Source: Rutidosis leptorrhynchoides (lineage: Eukaryota; Streptophyta; Magnoliopsida; Asterales; Asteraceae). From it: 64,000 nucleotides of DNA. Shown one piece after another: positions 11,640 to 22,822 of the stretch (position 1 is its first letter; each line of letters opens with the position of its first letter). The translations under genes were made by a program, and so were the position numbers. The stretch spans positions 204,769,501 through 204,833,500 of the forward strand of contig NC_092338.1 of assembly GCF_046630445.1 (NCBI RefSeq), given 5' to 3'. The notes beneath the pieces were generated by a model that worked only from the letters and a program-made list of their open reading frames with translations, was not told the DNA's origin and ran no database searches.

Positions 11640-12085
11640 GGCATGGATAATTGACAAGTAAAGGATATTATGATATCTAGGGTTAATATTTTTTATTTTA
11701 GTTGACAATATAGTGATAAGGAGTATGTAATGGTACACAATGGTCCTAAGGTTGATCAAATCTTATTCCCATCATAATCCATTAGAATTTCTGTATGACT
11801 TATCATAATATAATGACATTGATCAAGTGTCATTATATTATTCTAAATCATACTTTTATCACTCCATAAGGTTACTACTATGTCATCTAGTCAATATGAA
11901 TATTCATCGAGGTGAATGATTCAATGGAAAATAAAAGAAAAGAAAATAACATCATTCATTAAAAGAAAATAACTAGAGTATTACAGAAACTTAACGAAAT
12001 CTTCCAAAATGTAAAAGTACTAAATGGTGACATAAAGAACACTATGAAAATGAAAAGTTTAAATGTCTCTAGTGGTTTCCGAAAA
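11640..12085. other. Unassigned AT-rich stretch inside Tekay-B
   Basis: This lies where a protease and linker would be expected between Gag and reverse transcriptase. I recognise no coding sequence. It contains a perfect inverted repeat with 14-base arms (11805-11818 and 11828-11841) around a nine-base loop. It may be degraded element sequence or a small unrecognised insertion. Confidence 0.5.
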
Positions 12086-12089
12086 CTCT

Positions 12090-12700
12090 TCATTGTGCCT
12101 CTTCATTCTTCTTCTTATCCGAACATTGATTTTTGAAATGCCCTACTCTTCTGCAGTTATAGCAAGTAGGAACGGTTGCATTTGTCTTTGTAGCTGTAGT
12201 TTTGGTTGATGGAATAACAACTCTACAATTCTTGGCTACATGACCCGGCCCACTTGGCCTTACACCATCCGTCATGATGTCTCTCACATCTTTTGCAGTA
12301 AGGACGTTTTCCCTTATACAACTTTTTGAATTTTCCCTTATAAAGTTTGTTGGATTTGCTTTTAGAATTTTCTTGCTCCATTCCTTCTCTCTTCCTTTTT
12401 GCACCTTCTTTCTCCTTATGTTTGTCGATGAAAAAGCTTGCTATGCAAGCAGCTTCTTGTATGGTACTCGGGTTCTCCAAGATAACATCTCTTCGGACTT
12501 CATTAGGCAATCCATTGATATAGCATTGGATCCCTAGATACTCGGGAGTAGCCATGAGAGCAAACTCTTGAAATCGGTTGGTGTAGCTCATTAGATCAGC
12601 ATTCACCATTTCTATATTACTGAGCCCAGGTCTTTCAGTACTCTTGTATGTAGGGGGTGGGTAGCTTATAAAACTTTGATGAAAACGAATAGTCAAAAGG
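12090..12700 (-). pseudogene. Tekay-B Gag, C-terminal half with zinc knuckle
   Basis: The minus strand shows MSYTNRFQEFALMATPEY, YINGLPNEVRRDV and QEAACIASFFIDKH, the second half of a retrotransposon Gag, then a basic region. After that come CKRCERHHDGWC, a CCHC-like pre-knuckle, and CYNCRRVGHFKNQC, a canonical knuckle. The first half of the Gag core seems to be absent. This fits the generally deleted state of Tekay-B. Confidence 0.85.
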
Positions 12701-12729
12701 TTTCGCGGTACGCCATTGTTGCCATTTCT

Positions 12730-13005
12730 TTAAACAGAGGACTCGGACTTGGATTCTTCCTCAACTTCTTCTTCTTCAATTTTCTCTTCCACAAACTCTT
12801 CCTCCTCGTCATCCCCATCATAGTTATCATTAGTGTGGGATTCTTCTAAATGAGGGTAGTGTGGTGGACTAGCAGGGACATAGTTTGGGTGAGTTGGTGA
12901 AAATGGCGGGGAAACGGGTCCATAAGCCGGTGTGTGGACAGATCTTTCGGAGTAGGATCCATCGGACTCGTTATCGGAGATGATGATCGGGCTATTGCGA
13001 GACAT
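12730..13005 (-). CDS. Tekay-B acidic leader ORF
   Basis: Starting with MSRNSPIIISDNESDG at 13005 on the minus strand, this reading frame has a Ser/Pro-rich middle (VSPPFSPTHPNYVPASPP) and a very acidic tail (DDEEEEFVEEKIEEEE). It lies about 200 bases after the LTR end and just before Gag. Tekay-A has an acidic ORF in the same place. It may be the N-terminal part of Gag or a separate small protein. No known domain is recognised. Confidence 0.55.
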   Translation of the reverse strand: MSRNSPIIISDNESDGSYSERSVHTPAYGPVSPPFSPTHPNYVPASPPHYPHLEESHTNDNYDGDDEEEEFVEEKIEEEEVEEESKSESSV

Positions 13006-13190
13006 CCTAAATGAATAGAAAGAGAGATGATTAGGTAGGTTCCAAAGATGAAGCAAAAGCACGAATAAAATGTAAGGGGAAAATGCACTAGAACTAAAAC
13101 AGGAAAGGTTATAGTCCTATAGATTGCTAAGGCACCTAACTAACACATAAGGCACACATAAAATCTAATCCTGGTTCTCTATAACAACCT

Positions 13191-13203
13191 GGCTCTGATA
13201 CCA
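13191..13203 (-). other. Tekay-B primer binding site, initiator Met tRNA
   Basis: The minus strand reads TGGTATCAGAGCC, the exact complement of the 3' end of plant initiator tRNA-Met. It starts three bases from the LTR end at 13207. Confidence 0.93.
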
Positions 13204-13587
13204 CTCTGTCATACCCCCAAATAGGGCCGGGGAAATATGACTTCACAATATCACAACACAAGTATGTAAAAACGAGAACGACTCTATATGAGACGTTTTA
13301 ATTGATAACCAATGTATTAAAGCAGCGGAAAGTGTTATGTCATTACAATAAATGTTTTAATGCAACAGTATAAATGATGATATGCGGACTCCAAAAGCTC
13401 TTAGTCCAAATAGCAAATAATCTTTAGCAATCTTCACCTGAGACAAAACATGCTTAAAGTGTCAACCAAAAAGGTTGAGTGAACAACATAGGTTTAATAT
13501 ATATAGTTTTAGACCACAAGATTTAGTTTAGGGTTGACTGATATAAAATCAATCAATAGAATGAAGTGTGTTTATTAATATAATGAA

Positions 13588-13592
13588 TATAT
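13588..13592. repeat. Target-site duplication TATAT, left of Angela copia
   Basis: It matches 21759-21763 on the other side of the element, giving a perfect 5 bp duplication. The sequence is simple, but the LTR ends fall exactly at its edges. Confidence 0.85.
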
Positions 13593-14583
13593 TGAAGGTA
13601 TTTCATATGCCCGAGAGACATAATTGATTAATGTGGCCAACATGTTATGATCCAAGTCGGGTCATACCCAATAACAAGCCAACAACACCTTAAAGTATTT
13701 GTTTTAAGGAATGGATCTTTAAAATAAATACTATACACTTTGACTTTAGAAATTGGTTTTCTAAAGATAATATGCTTGAATAATTATTTGGATAATTAAA
13801 AATGTAAGTGTGATAATTTTATAAAATGGTTATAAAATTAAATATATGTGCATGTAATACATGGACAACTTGTAAGAGGATTATAAGTTTATGATGTACA
13901 AGTAAATAAGTATATTTACTTATCTTTATAATAGGTTTTATAAAGAAGTAAGTGGAAGTATCAAATGGAATTTTATTTAACAAATTAATCTTATTAATTT
14001 GAATAATAAAAATTAAAAGGATTTTCCTCCACCAATAGATGGGGTGGCGGTTTTATGGCTCCAAGACAAGCCACCCCATGCTTGTCTTGGTTGCTTAAAT
14101 CTCTTCATTTGATACTTTTACTTTGGTACATTCACACATACTAGATTACATGCAAATTTGAAAAACAAAAACTCCTCCTTCTTCCTCCTTCTTGGCCGAA
14201 TTCAAGGGAGAACAAAAAGGGGTTCTTCAAGTTTGATTCAAGCTTATTTTAAGTGTTTAAAATCCTAACCAAGTCTTGGGTGTTGATTAGTGCTTGTGGG
14301 TATCAAAGATTTGAGGCTTCAAGTTAGAAGCTTTGTTCATCTACATCATCTTCTTCATCCTTGTTCTTCACCTCCTTTTGGAGTAGGTATAACACCTCAC
14401 TAGCTTCTATTTACATTTAAGTATATTATTCAAGACTAGATCTTTTAATGGAATTCTTGTTTAAGAGGTTAAACTTTACATGCATAAACTTTATTTTGCT
14501 TCCGCTTGACATACACATATATACACGAATACATACATATACAAAATGGGTTTTGTAACTTGTTTATGTGAAGAATTCCATCA
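13593..14583 (+). repeat. Angela copia 5' LTR
   Basis: It starts TGAAGGTATTTC and ends GAATTCCATCA. The 991 bases match 20768-21758 with no difference seen by eye. An unidentified promoter is expected inside. Confidence 0.97.
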
Positions 14584-14584
14584 A

Positions 14585-14599
14585 TGGTATCTAGAGCCA
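14585..14599 (+). other. Angela copia primer binding site
   Basis: TGGTATCTAGAGCCA lies one base after the LTR. It resembles the initiator tRNA-Met complement TGGTATCAGAGCC with one extra base. Confidence 0.85.
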
Positions 14600-15967
14600 A
14601 AGTCTTGTTAATATGCTTCTTGTTTTTGGCTAGTAAACTCATTTATTTTACAATCTACCAACATGCATGAAAGTAGAATGTAAAAATTTTGAGTTTTGGT
14701 GGGTTTATGGTGTTGGCCGAATTTTTGGGGTTCCAAAAGTGGGTTTGGACTTCAAGTTTGGCCAAGATTATTGTTATGTTGTTGTTCACAATCGAGCCTA
14801 GACCGTGTGGTTGAATGTTTGGATGATTTGGTTATTATTCTTGGTTGTAATATTCATTCATATGGTTGTAATAATTTTGGTAATTTTGGTTTGTAAAAGT
14901 TGTAATTAATCTTGTAATTTGTTGATGTAATTTATTCTATTTGGTTTGTAAAAATAGAATAGGTTGTTATTTCATTTTCTAGAAAAATTGTATTAGGATA
15001 TAATTTTGTAAAATGAAAGTGAAGACTCATGATGAAGATTACAAGATGGAGCTTTGAAGATTACAAGATTAAGTGGGAGATTTTGGTAAAAATCTCTTAC
15101 TTTGGTTAACCCTCTTAGGTGACATTTGTTTTGGCTAAACAAATGTCCACCAAATGGCTCTTGATTGTGAACACTTTGTTATGCATGCTTGTGTATGTTT
15201 GTATGTTTGGTTGCTACAAGATCATCACATGTTAACACTTGCATAATACATTATAAAATGGTTATAATAAAAACATAACAAAATGACACTAATAATTGGT
15301 TATTAGACTTAAATAAAACGGTTTATTTAAAAGGTGATGAAATGGTTATAACTAGTAATTGGTTTACTAATAAGGACATGAAAATGGGTTTTTCATAAAA
15401 AAAAACACTACACACCAAATGCATGTTGGTGTATAGCATTTTGTTTTCTAAAACTAGAATGTAGAAAACATAAAATCCCTTTAACTAAAACAAGGTAAAC
15501 AAGTTAAACGCCATCCTTTTGTGGAAACACTTGGACATATTAGGAATCTCTTGATGGGATAAAGGTCACCTAACCGTCATGAGTGAACTAATGTGAATAA
15601 GGTACACTTCGCATACATATGGGATAAAGGTCACCTAACCACTTGTATGTTAAGTCTACATGTTTACGCAAGAAGGACGACTTGATTTGGGAATCATGAA
15701 CTTAGGGTCACCGAAGCATGAGGAACAAATAGGCGTTGATGGGATTAATATGCCATGCAAAAGGATTGCATGATCCCATAACTTAGAAGTTGCAAAAGGA
15801 TTGCAATTGTCATTAAGACTACCTAGCTAAATCAAATGACGGGATAAAGGTCACCTAACCGAAATTTGATTTACCGTTGGATTCTAATATTTAATAAAAC
15901 AAATTTAAAGGGTATTGTTTATTAAATTTAAAATCGATACTTAAAAGGACTTTGTTGAATTTTGTAG
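14600..15967 (+). other. Angela copia untranslated leader with repeated words
   Basis: About 1.37 kb holds no supported ORF. The 20-base word GGGATAAAGGTCACCTAACC occurs exactly three times, at 15556-15575, 15621-15640 and 15841-15860. GCAAAAGGATTGCA occurs twice between them. These could be packaging or dimerisation signals, but the function is not known from the sequence. Confidence 0.8.
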
Positions 15968-16870
15968 ATGGCCGCTAATAACAACAACAACATGCAAAAC
16001 GCACCACTTAACATGAACAACCTATCGTTACGGTCTCTCCTCGAGAAAGACAAACTCAACCATACAAACTTTATGGATTGGTTCCGCAATCTTCGGATTG
16101 TCCTCAAACAAGAGGATAAAATGTATGTGCTTGAGGACCCCATTCCCGATCAACCGGATGAGAATGATGTGGAGGCAATGGCCTCTTACGATAAGTATTG
16201 CCACGACTCCCTTCAAGTCTCATGCTTAATGCTTGGGACTATGATACCCGAACTCCAAAAGGATTTCGAGCATCATAGTGCATACGACATGATAACGCAA
16301 TTGAAGGAGATGTTCCTCCAACAAGCGCGTGTTGAGCGTTTCGAAACGGTTCGGGCGCTACATGCTTGTCGTATGGACGATACCCAATCGGTTTCATCTT
16401 ATGTACTTAAGATGAAAAGCCTTATCGATCGTGCTAACCGTCTTAACCTAAACATATCTAATGAGTTAGCCACCGATCTTATCCTTAACTCCCTATCAAA
16501 AAGGTTTGATCAATTTGTAATTAATTACAATATGAATGGGATGGATAAGAGCATAGGTGAGCTTCACGGTATGCTAAGAACGGCGGAAACTAGCATGGGT
16601 AAAAGGGCTTTACCCGTGTTAGCGATCGATCAAGGTGGGTCTAAAGGTAACACCTCTAAGCCAAAGGTGGCTAAGAGAAAGGGACCCGCCTATCAAGGCA
16701 AAGGGAAGGGGAAGATGGTTACCCCAACCATCAACAAGGCTAAGAAGCAAAAGGTAGCCGAGAAGGCAAACCCCAAAGAAGACCCGTGTTTCGGTTGCGG
16801 TGAAATGGGTCACAGGAAGCGAAATTGCCCGGTCTATCTTAAGGAGTTGAAGGACAAGAGGGATGCAGGG
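15968..16870 (+). CDS. Angela copia Gag domain
   Basis: The product begins MAANNNNNMQNAPLN and has the copia Gag core: LNHTNFMDWFRNLRIVLKQE, SYDKYCHDSLQVSCLMLGTM, ELATDLILNSLSKRFDQF and MDKSIGELHGMLRTAE. A basic stretch is followed by the zinc knuckle CFGCGEMGHRKRNC at about 16786-16827. It would form the cytoplasmic virus-like particle and bind the genomic RNA. It is the first part of a Gag-Pol region, with no separate stop before the protease, as usual for copia. Confidence 0.93.
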
Positions 16871-16899
16871 CAAACCTCAGGTAATATATATATGGTATA

Positions 16900-18340
16900 T
16901 ATAGAGCTTAGTATTACTTCTTCTAATACATGGGTATTAGACACTGGATGTGGAACTCACATTTGCAATTCCTTGCAGGGGTTCAAAAGAAGTAACAAGC
17001 AAACGGGAACATCAAGTCTCTTCATGGGAAATGGAGCTAAAGTGCAAGTGAAAGCTCAAGGAGACTTTGTGTTGAAACTTCCAAGTGGCTTGGAACTTAT
17101 TTTGAATGATGTTTTGTATGCACCCGACTTATGTCGAAACATTATTTCTATTTCCCGTTTGAGACAATGTGGATTTAATGTTAATTTTATTAATGATGAT
17201 ATCCATTTTTGTTTAGATAATGTATTCTATTTCAAGGCTTCGCCTTCAAATGGAATTTATGAATTGGTTCATGATGACGCATCATCGAGCTCTATATACC
17301 ATGCTAGCACCAAGAAACTCAAAAGGGATTTGAGTGATTCCTATTTATGGCATTGTCGCCTTGGTCATATAAACAAGAACCGAATGCATACACTTCAAAA
17401 GAATGGACTTTTGAAATCAAATGAAATGGATTCGTTTGATGTATGTGAATCTTGTTTACAAGGCAAGATGACTAAAGCACCTTTCAAAGGGACTTATGAA
17501 AGGGCTAAAGATTTATTGGGATTAATACATTCGGATGTATGTGGACCCTTTAAACCCATGACTAGGAATGGTGAAAGATACTTTGTTACTTTCATTGATG
17601 ACTTTAGTCGTTTTGGATATGTCTACTTATTAAGACACAAGGACGAAACGTTTGAAGCATTCAAAGAATACCAAAACGAAGTACAAAATCAACTCAATAA
17701 GACAATCAAGGTACTTCGTACCGATAGAGGAGGTGAATACCTAAGCGATGCTTTCCAAGATCATCTTAAGAGTTGTGGGATTATCTCACAACTTACTCCA
17801 CCCGGAACACCCCAACTTAATGGAGTTTCCGAAAGGAGGAACCGAACCCTAATGGATATGGTTCGATCTATGATGGCAAGAAGCTCGTTACCTCTATCAT
17901 TTTGGGGTTATTGTATAAGCTCCGCGGCTCGTATTTTAAATATGGCCCCAACCAAGAAAGTGGAACGAACTCCTCATGAGATGTGGTTTGGAAAACCTCC
18001 TTCTCTTTCATACTTGAAAGTATGGGGATGTGAAGCTTATCCTAAGCGTTATGTAGCAAATAAGCTACATGCTCGATCCACAAAGTGTATCTTCATAGGA
18101 TATCCCAAAGATGACATGGGATATTACTTCTATGATCCATCCGAGCAAACGGTATTTGTAGCTCGGAAAGCGGAATTTCTTAAAACCAAGTTCCTTATGG
18201 AAGGTAATGGTGAAAGGAAAATAGATCTTGTAGAGGTACAAGATCAAGCCGATGATACACAATTGGTTGACACTAGCACTCAACATGAGGATGTTGAAAA
18301 TGATCATGTGGATGATCAAAGTACACAAGACGTTTGAAGA
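16900..18340 (+). CDS. Angela copia protease and integrase domains
   Basis: The protease active site is in TWVLDTGCGTHICN near 16927. A GAG-pre-integrase zinc-binding region follows (LWHCRLGHINKNRM, then CESCLQGKMTKAPF, about 17346-17490). The integrase core is seen in HSDVCGPF (first Asp), VLRTDRGGEYLSDAF (second Asp) and TPQLNGVSERRNRTLMDMV (Glu). The C-terminal integrase part has VWGCEAYPKRY and CIFIGYPKDDMGYYFYDP, typical of copia. Integrase would insert the cDNA with 5 bp duplications, as seen here. Confidence 0.93.
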
Positions 18341-18389
18341 TCTAGTAGGATTAGTAATCCTCCCGAGAGATATGGGTTTCTCGTGGATG

Positions 18390-19996
18390 GTTGCTATACG
18401 GTTGATTTGGATGAACCGACAAACTACAAAGATGCTTTATCAAGGATTGATAAAGATAAATGGCAGGAAGCCATGAACGCCGAGATGCAATCCATGTATG
18501 AAAACCAAGTTTGGGAACTTGTTGAGCAACCTCCTAGCTCTAAGCTAGTTGATTGCAAGTGGCTTTTCAAGAAGAAAACCGACATACATGGAAACTTGGA
18601 TACATACAAAGCTAGACTTGTAGCAAAGGGTTTCACTCAAACTCAAGGGGTTGACTATGATGAAACTTTTTCGCCTGTGGCAATGCTAAAGTCTATTAGG
18701 ATATTATTTGCCATCGCTGCTCATTATGATTACGAAATTTGGCAAATGGATGTCAAAACCGCTTTCCTAAATGGGTATCTTGAGGAAGATGTCTATATGG
18801 TACAGCCCGAAGGTTTTGTTGATCTGAAAAATCCTAAAAAGGTATGCAAGTTAAAGAAATCAATCTACGGATTGAAACAAGCATCTAGGATGTGGAATCA
18901 TCGTTTTAATGAAGAGGCAAAGAAATTTGGCTTCATTAAAAATGGTGATGAAGCTTGTGTATACAAGAAGGCTAGTGGGAGCTCCATAATGTTCCTTGTG
19001 CTATATGTGGATGATATATTATTATTTGGGAATGATATAACCACAATGCAAGAGGTCAAAACTTGGTTAAAAGGTTGCTTCTCCATTAAGGATCTTGGAG
19101 AAGCACAATACATATTGGGGATTGGTATCTATAGGAATAGATCCAAGAAGTTGATAGGTTTAAGTCAAAGTACATACATTGATAAAATCTTGAAAAGGTT
19201 CAAGATGGAAAACTCTAAGAAAGGTTTGGTACCTATTCAAAAGGGAACCGTTCTCAGTTCATCTCAGTGTCCTACCACCAAAGATGAACAAGAGAGAATG
19301 AAGAAATTCCCATACGCATCTGCTATTGGGTCTATCATGTATGCAATGATATGTACTAGACCGGATGTGTCATGCGCTCTAAGCTTGACAAGTAGATACC
19401 AGAATAACCCAGGAAATAGTCATTGGACTGCGGTTAAATGTATATTGAAATACCTTAGAAGGACTAAGGATATGTTTCTAATATATGGGTCTGGTGAGGA
19501 GGAACTCACTGTAAAAAGTTACGTGGACGCGAGTTTCCAAACTGATCGAGATGACTCTCGATCACAATCCGGTTATGTATTCATGTTAAATGGTGGTGCG
19601 GTCTCTTGGAAGAGTGCAAAACAGGAAGTTGTTGCGTTATCCACTACAAAGTCGGAGTACATTGCTGCCTCATTGGCAGCTCAGGAAGCTGCATGGATGA
19701 AGAAATTCATCGACGACTTAGGAGTGGTCCCTTCCATTCAGGACCCTCTTGAGATCTTTTGTGACAACGAGGGTGCGATTGCTCAAATCAAGGAACCTCG
19801 TGCTCATCAAAAGACTCGTCACATTGAGCGGAGATTCAACTACATCAGGGATGAGGTTAAAAAGGGAAAGATATGTATTCACAAAGTTCACACAGATCAA
19901 AATGTTGCGGATCCACTCACGAAGCTTTTACATGGGCCAAAACATGAGGGACATGTTTGTGCATTAGGGCTTCGATATTCTAGTGATTGGAATTGA
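18390..19996 (+). CDS. Angela copia reverse transcriptase and RNase H domains
   Basis: The RVT_2-type reverse transcriptase starts near WQEAMNAEMQSMYENQVWEL and includes LVAKGFTQTQGVDYDETFSP, WQMDVKTAFLNGYLEEDVYM (catalytic Asp) and LYVDDILLFGND (Asp pair, about 19000-19035). RNase H follows with VKSYVDASFQTDRDD, STTKSEYIAAS and FCDNEGAIAQ. The end, VADPLTKLLHGPKHEGHV, is the usual copia C-terminus. The wording near SGYVFMLNGGAVSWKS fits the Angela lineage. Confidence 0.94.
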
Positions 19997-20767
19997 TCTA
20001 TTTTATGTATTGTAACGGAACGAATTAGTTCAAACTCATTAATATAATTATGGTATTAATTTATTTATGAGTCATGTTCCAATTTTGCATATTTTATCCA
20101 TGAATAAACTATTATTCTGAATTCCGTAGTTGATCACATTTGTGGGAACAAGTGTGAGGTCTAGACTATTATGAACTTGGATTGGTTAGCATTCAAATGG
20201 TTAATGTGGGGCAAGGTTGCGACCAAGGTTCATAGATATTTGTGGGACACAAATATTGGAAGACCCGCTCTCAAGATTTACTATATGGAGCCTTTGTGGT
20301 TGATCACATGTAATCTTGAGTAAAGGAGAATATCATTATATCCTCTGACCTGAGACACATATTGGGTTCAGACATTCACCGAATATTGTGCCTTGATTCT
20401 TTCCTTCGCTATTCTGAAACATGGTAGTACATAAGGGAGGCTTCAGGTATGGTACGAAGTGTAGTGTCTAGGACGTATGTAGTCAAGATGGAATTTGTCC
20501 CTCTTATTCGTTGAGAGTCAGATGCCTAAGGCCTGATAAAGTTAGATCTATAAGAGAGTGATCATTCTATGTCTCTTGGATTTGACATGACATCTAGGAC
20601 AAAAGGATATATTGAAAGATTCACCTAATCATATTCGAGATGGGAACTCGAAAGGGATGATGTTATTGAATGGCACTAAGTCATAACATGTTGGGGGTGA
20701 TGGACGGTCGTTAGGTGGTATCTGTCACTTGCATTAATTCCTTATGTTTCTCGTGCAAGTGGGAGAT
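19997..20767 (+). other. Angela copia 3' untranslated region and polypurine tract
   Basis: No ORF is supported in this 770 bp. It ends with CAAGTGGGAGAT immediately before the 3' LTR, a short purine-rich tract of the kind copia elements use to start plus-strand DNA. Confidence 0.8.
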
Positions 20768-21758
20768 TGAAGGTATTTCATATGCCCGAGAGACATAATT
20801 GATTAATGTGGCCAACATGTTATGATCCAAGTCGGGTCATACCCAATAACAAGCCAACAACACCTTAAAGTATTTGTTTTAAGGAATGGATCTTTAAAAT
20901 AAATACTATACACTTTGACTTTAGAAATTGGTTTTCTAAAGATAATATGCTTGAATAATTATTTGGATAATTAAAAATGTAAGTGTGATAATTTTATAAA
21001 ATGGTTATAAAATTAAATATATGTGCATGTAATACATGGACAACTTGTAAGAGGATTATAAGTTTATGATGTACAAGTAAATAAGTATATTTACTTATCT
21101 TTATAATAGGTTTTATAAAGAAGTAAGTGGAAGTATCAAATGGAATTTTATTTAACAAATTAATCTTATTAATTTGAATAATAAAAATTAAAAGGATTTT
21201 CCTCCACCAATAGATGGGGTGGCGGTTTTATGGCTCCAAGACAAGCCACCCCATGCTTGTCTTGGTTGCTTAAATCTCTTCATTTGATACTTTTACTTTG
21301 GTACATTCACACATACTAGATTACATGCAAATTTGAAAAACAAAAACTCCTCCTTCTTCCTCCTTCTTGGCCGAATTCAAGGGAGAACAAAAAGGGGTTC
21401 TTCAAGTTTGATTCAAGCTTATTTTAAGTGTTTAAAATCCTAACCAAGTCTTGGGTGTTGATTAGTGCTTGTGGGTATCAAAGATTTGAGGCTTCAAGTT
21501 AGAAGCTTTGTTCATCTACATCATCTTCTTCATCCTTGTTCTTCACCTCCTTTTGGAGTAGGTATAACACCTCACTAGCTTCTATTTACATTTAAGTATA
21601 TTATTCAAGACTAGATCTTTTAATGGAATTCTTGTTTAAGAGGTTAAACTTTACATGCATAAACTTTATTTTGCTTCCGCTTGACATACACATATATACA
21701 CGAATACATACATATACAAAATGGGTTTTGTAACTTGTTTATGTGAAGAATTCCATCA
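20768..21758 (+). repeat. Angela copia 3' LTR
   Basis: The 991 bases match the 5' LTR at 13593-14583 with no visible difference. The right flank 21759-21763 repeats TATAT. Confidence 0.97.
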
Positions 21759-21763
21759 TATAT

Positions 21764-22040
21764 TAACAGTGACCATTATTGTCAATAGACAAAGTATGTT
21801 TGTTAATATAGTGAATATATTAACAGTGACCGTTATAGTATGTTTATTAATATAATGAATATATTAACAGTGACCGTTATAAGTATGTTTATTAATATAA
21901 TGAATATATTAACAGTGACCGTTATAGTATGTTTATTAATATAATGAATATATTAATAGTGACCGTTATTGTCAACAGACAAAGTATGTTTACTAATATA
22001 ACGAATTATATTAGCAGTGACCGTTATTGTTAACAAACAA
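21764..22040. repeat. Tandem array of about 44-57 bp units in the Tekay-B LTR
   Basis: Units of the form ATATTAACAGTGACCGTTAT plus a GTATGTTTATTAATATAATG half occur about six times in a row. Some carry an extra TTGTCAAYAGACAAA segment. A partial unit lies on the other side of the copia at 13567-13592, so the copia inserted within the array. A degraded further copy is near 22270. Confidence 0.9.
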
Positions 22041-22489
22041 CATGTATGTAGTTAACATTTGAGTAATTGTGTCTAATCATAAAACAGTTTAAAAACAAGC
22101 ATGTGTCTCACCCCAAAGTTTATAAAACAGTTAAGAAATAGTAAAAAGATGGGCTATGAAGTTCACCTTAATAGCAGATAGATATTCCACGCAAGTTATA
22201 TGATCGGAGTGTTGAACACGGAGATCTCAACCTAGAGATATTATGTTTGATTAGTTAATGTCTAATAGACATAAAGTTTGTTTATTAATATAGCAAACTA
22301 TATCAAACTATACTTAGTGTTATTAAGTGTTACTATATAATTAAGTGTATAAGTTATACTAATAATAGTATTATTATTTACTTTAATCAATTACTATGTA
22401 TCACTATCATTATATGTTACGTATATAGTTATATCTATGTGATATATACATATATATTTTTTATTATTATTATACATGTATGTGTTCAA

Positions 22490-22492
<3 letters not shown>

Positions 22493-22578
<86 letters not shown>
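22493..22578. repeat. TA dinucleotide microsatellite, about 43 copies
   Basis: Uninterrupted TA repeats in the Tekay-B 5' LTR. Long frames read through this area are simple-sequence artefacts. Confidence 0.97.
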
Positions 22579-22581
<3 letters not shown>

Positions 22582-22678
22582 GGTATATGTGTTACTTATA
22601 TAATAGTGTAAGATGGTATATATACATATACTTATTACTTTTCTTATTATTAAGTTTACTAACTTATACTTACATAAT

Positions 22679-22822
22679 ACACATTCATACATACATTCAC
22701 ACGTACATATACATACATATATACACATACATATACACGTATGTATATATTTACATATATACACACACACATATACATACAATGTATACATGCACATACG
22801 TACGCATGCATGCATGCATGCA
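22679..22822. repeat. Alternating purine-pyrimidine simple sequence
   Basis: A mixture of ACATAC, TATACA, CACACA and ATGCATGC runs continues the low-complexity zone of the Tekay-B LTR. GCATGCATGCATGC near 22804-22820 is self-complementary. No gene is supported. Confidence 0.85.

Larger units (their letters stand above)
13593..21758 (+). mobile_element. Angela-like Ty1/copia retrotransposon, nearly whole and very young
   Basis: The element is 8166 bp, with two 991 bp LTRs that appear identical throughout, a tRNA-Met primer site, one long gag-pol region in the copia order (Gag, protease, integrase, RT, RNase H), a polypurine tract and a TATAT target duplication. The Gag, RT and RNase H wording matches the Angela lineage as I remember it, without a database check. 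It looks almost whole, with about one break in the coding region. Identical LTRs imply a very recent insertion. It landed in a tandem array within the Tekay-B LTR. Confidence 0.95.

Noticed and set aside
13191-13203. tRNA-like 3' ends at 7451, 13191, 14585, 33458 and 63006
   Set aside because: Only the short complement of a tRNA 3' end is present at each; they are retrotransposon primer binding sites, not tRNA genes.
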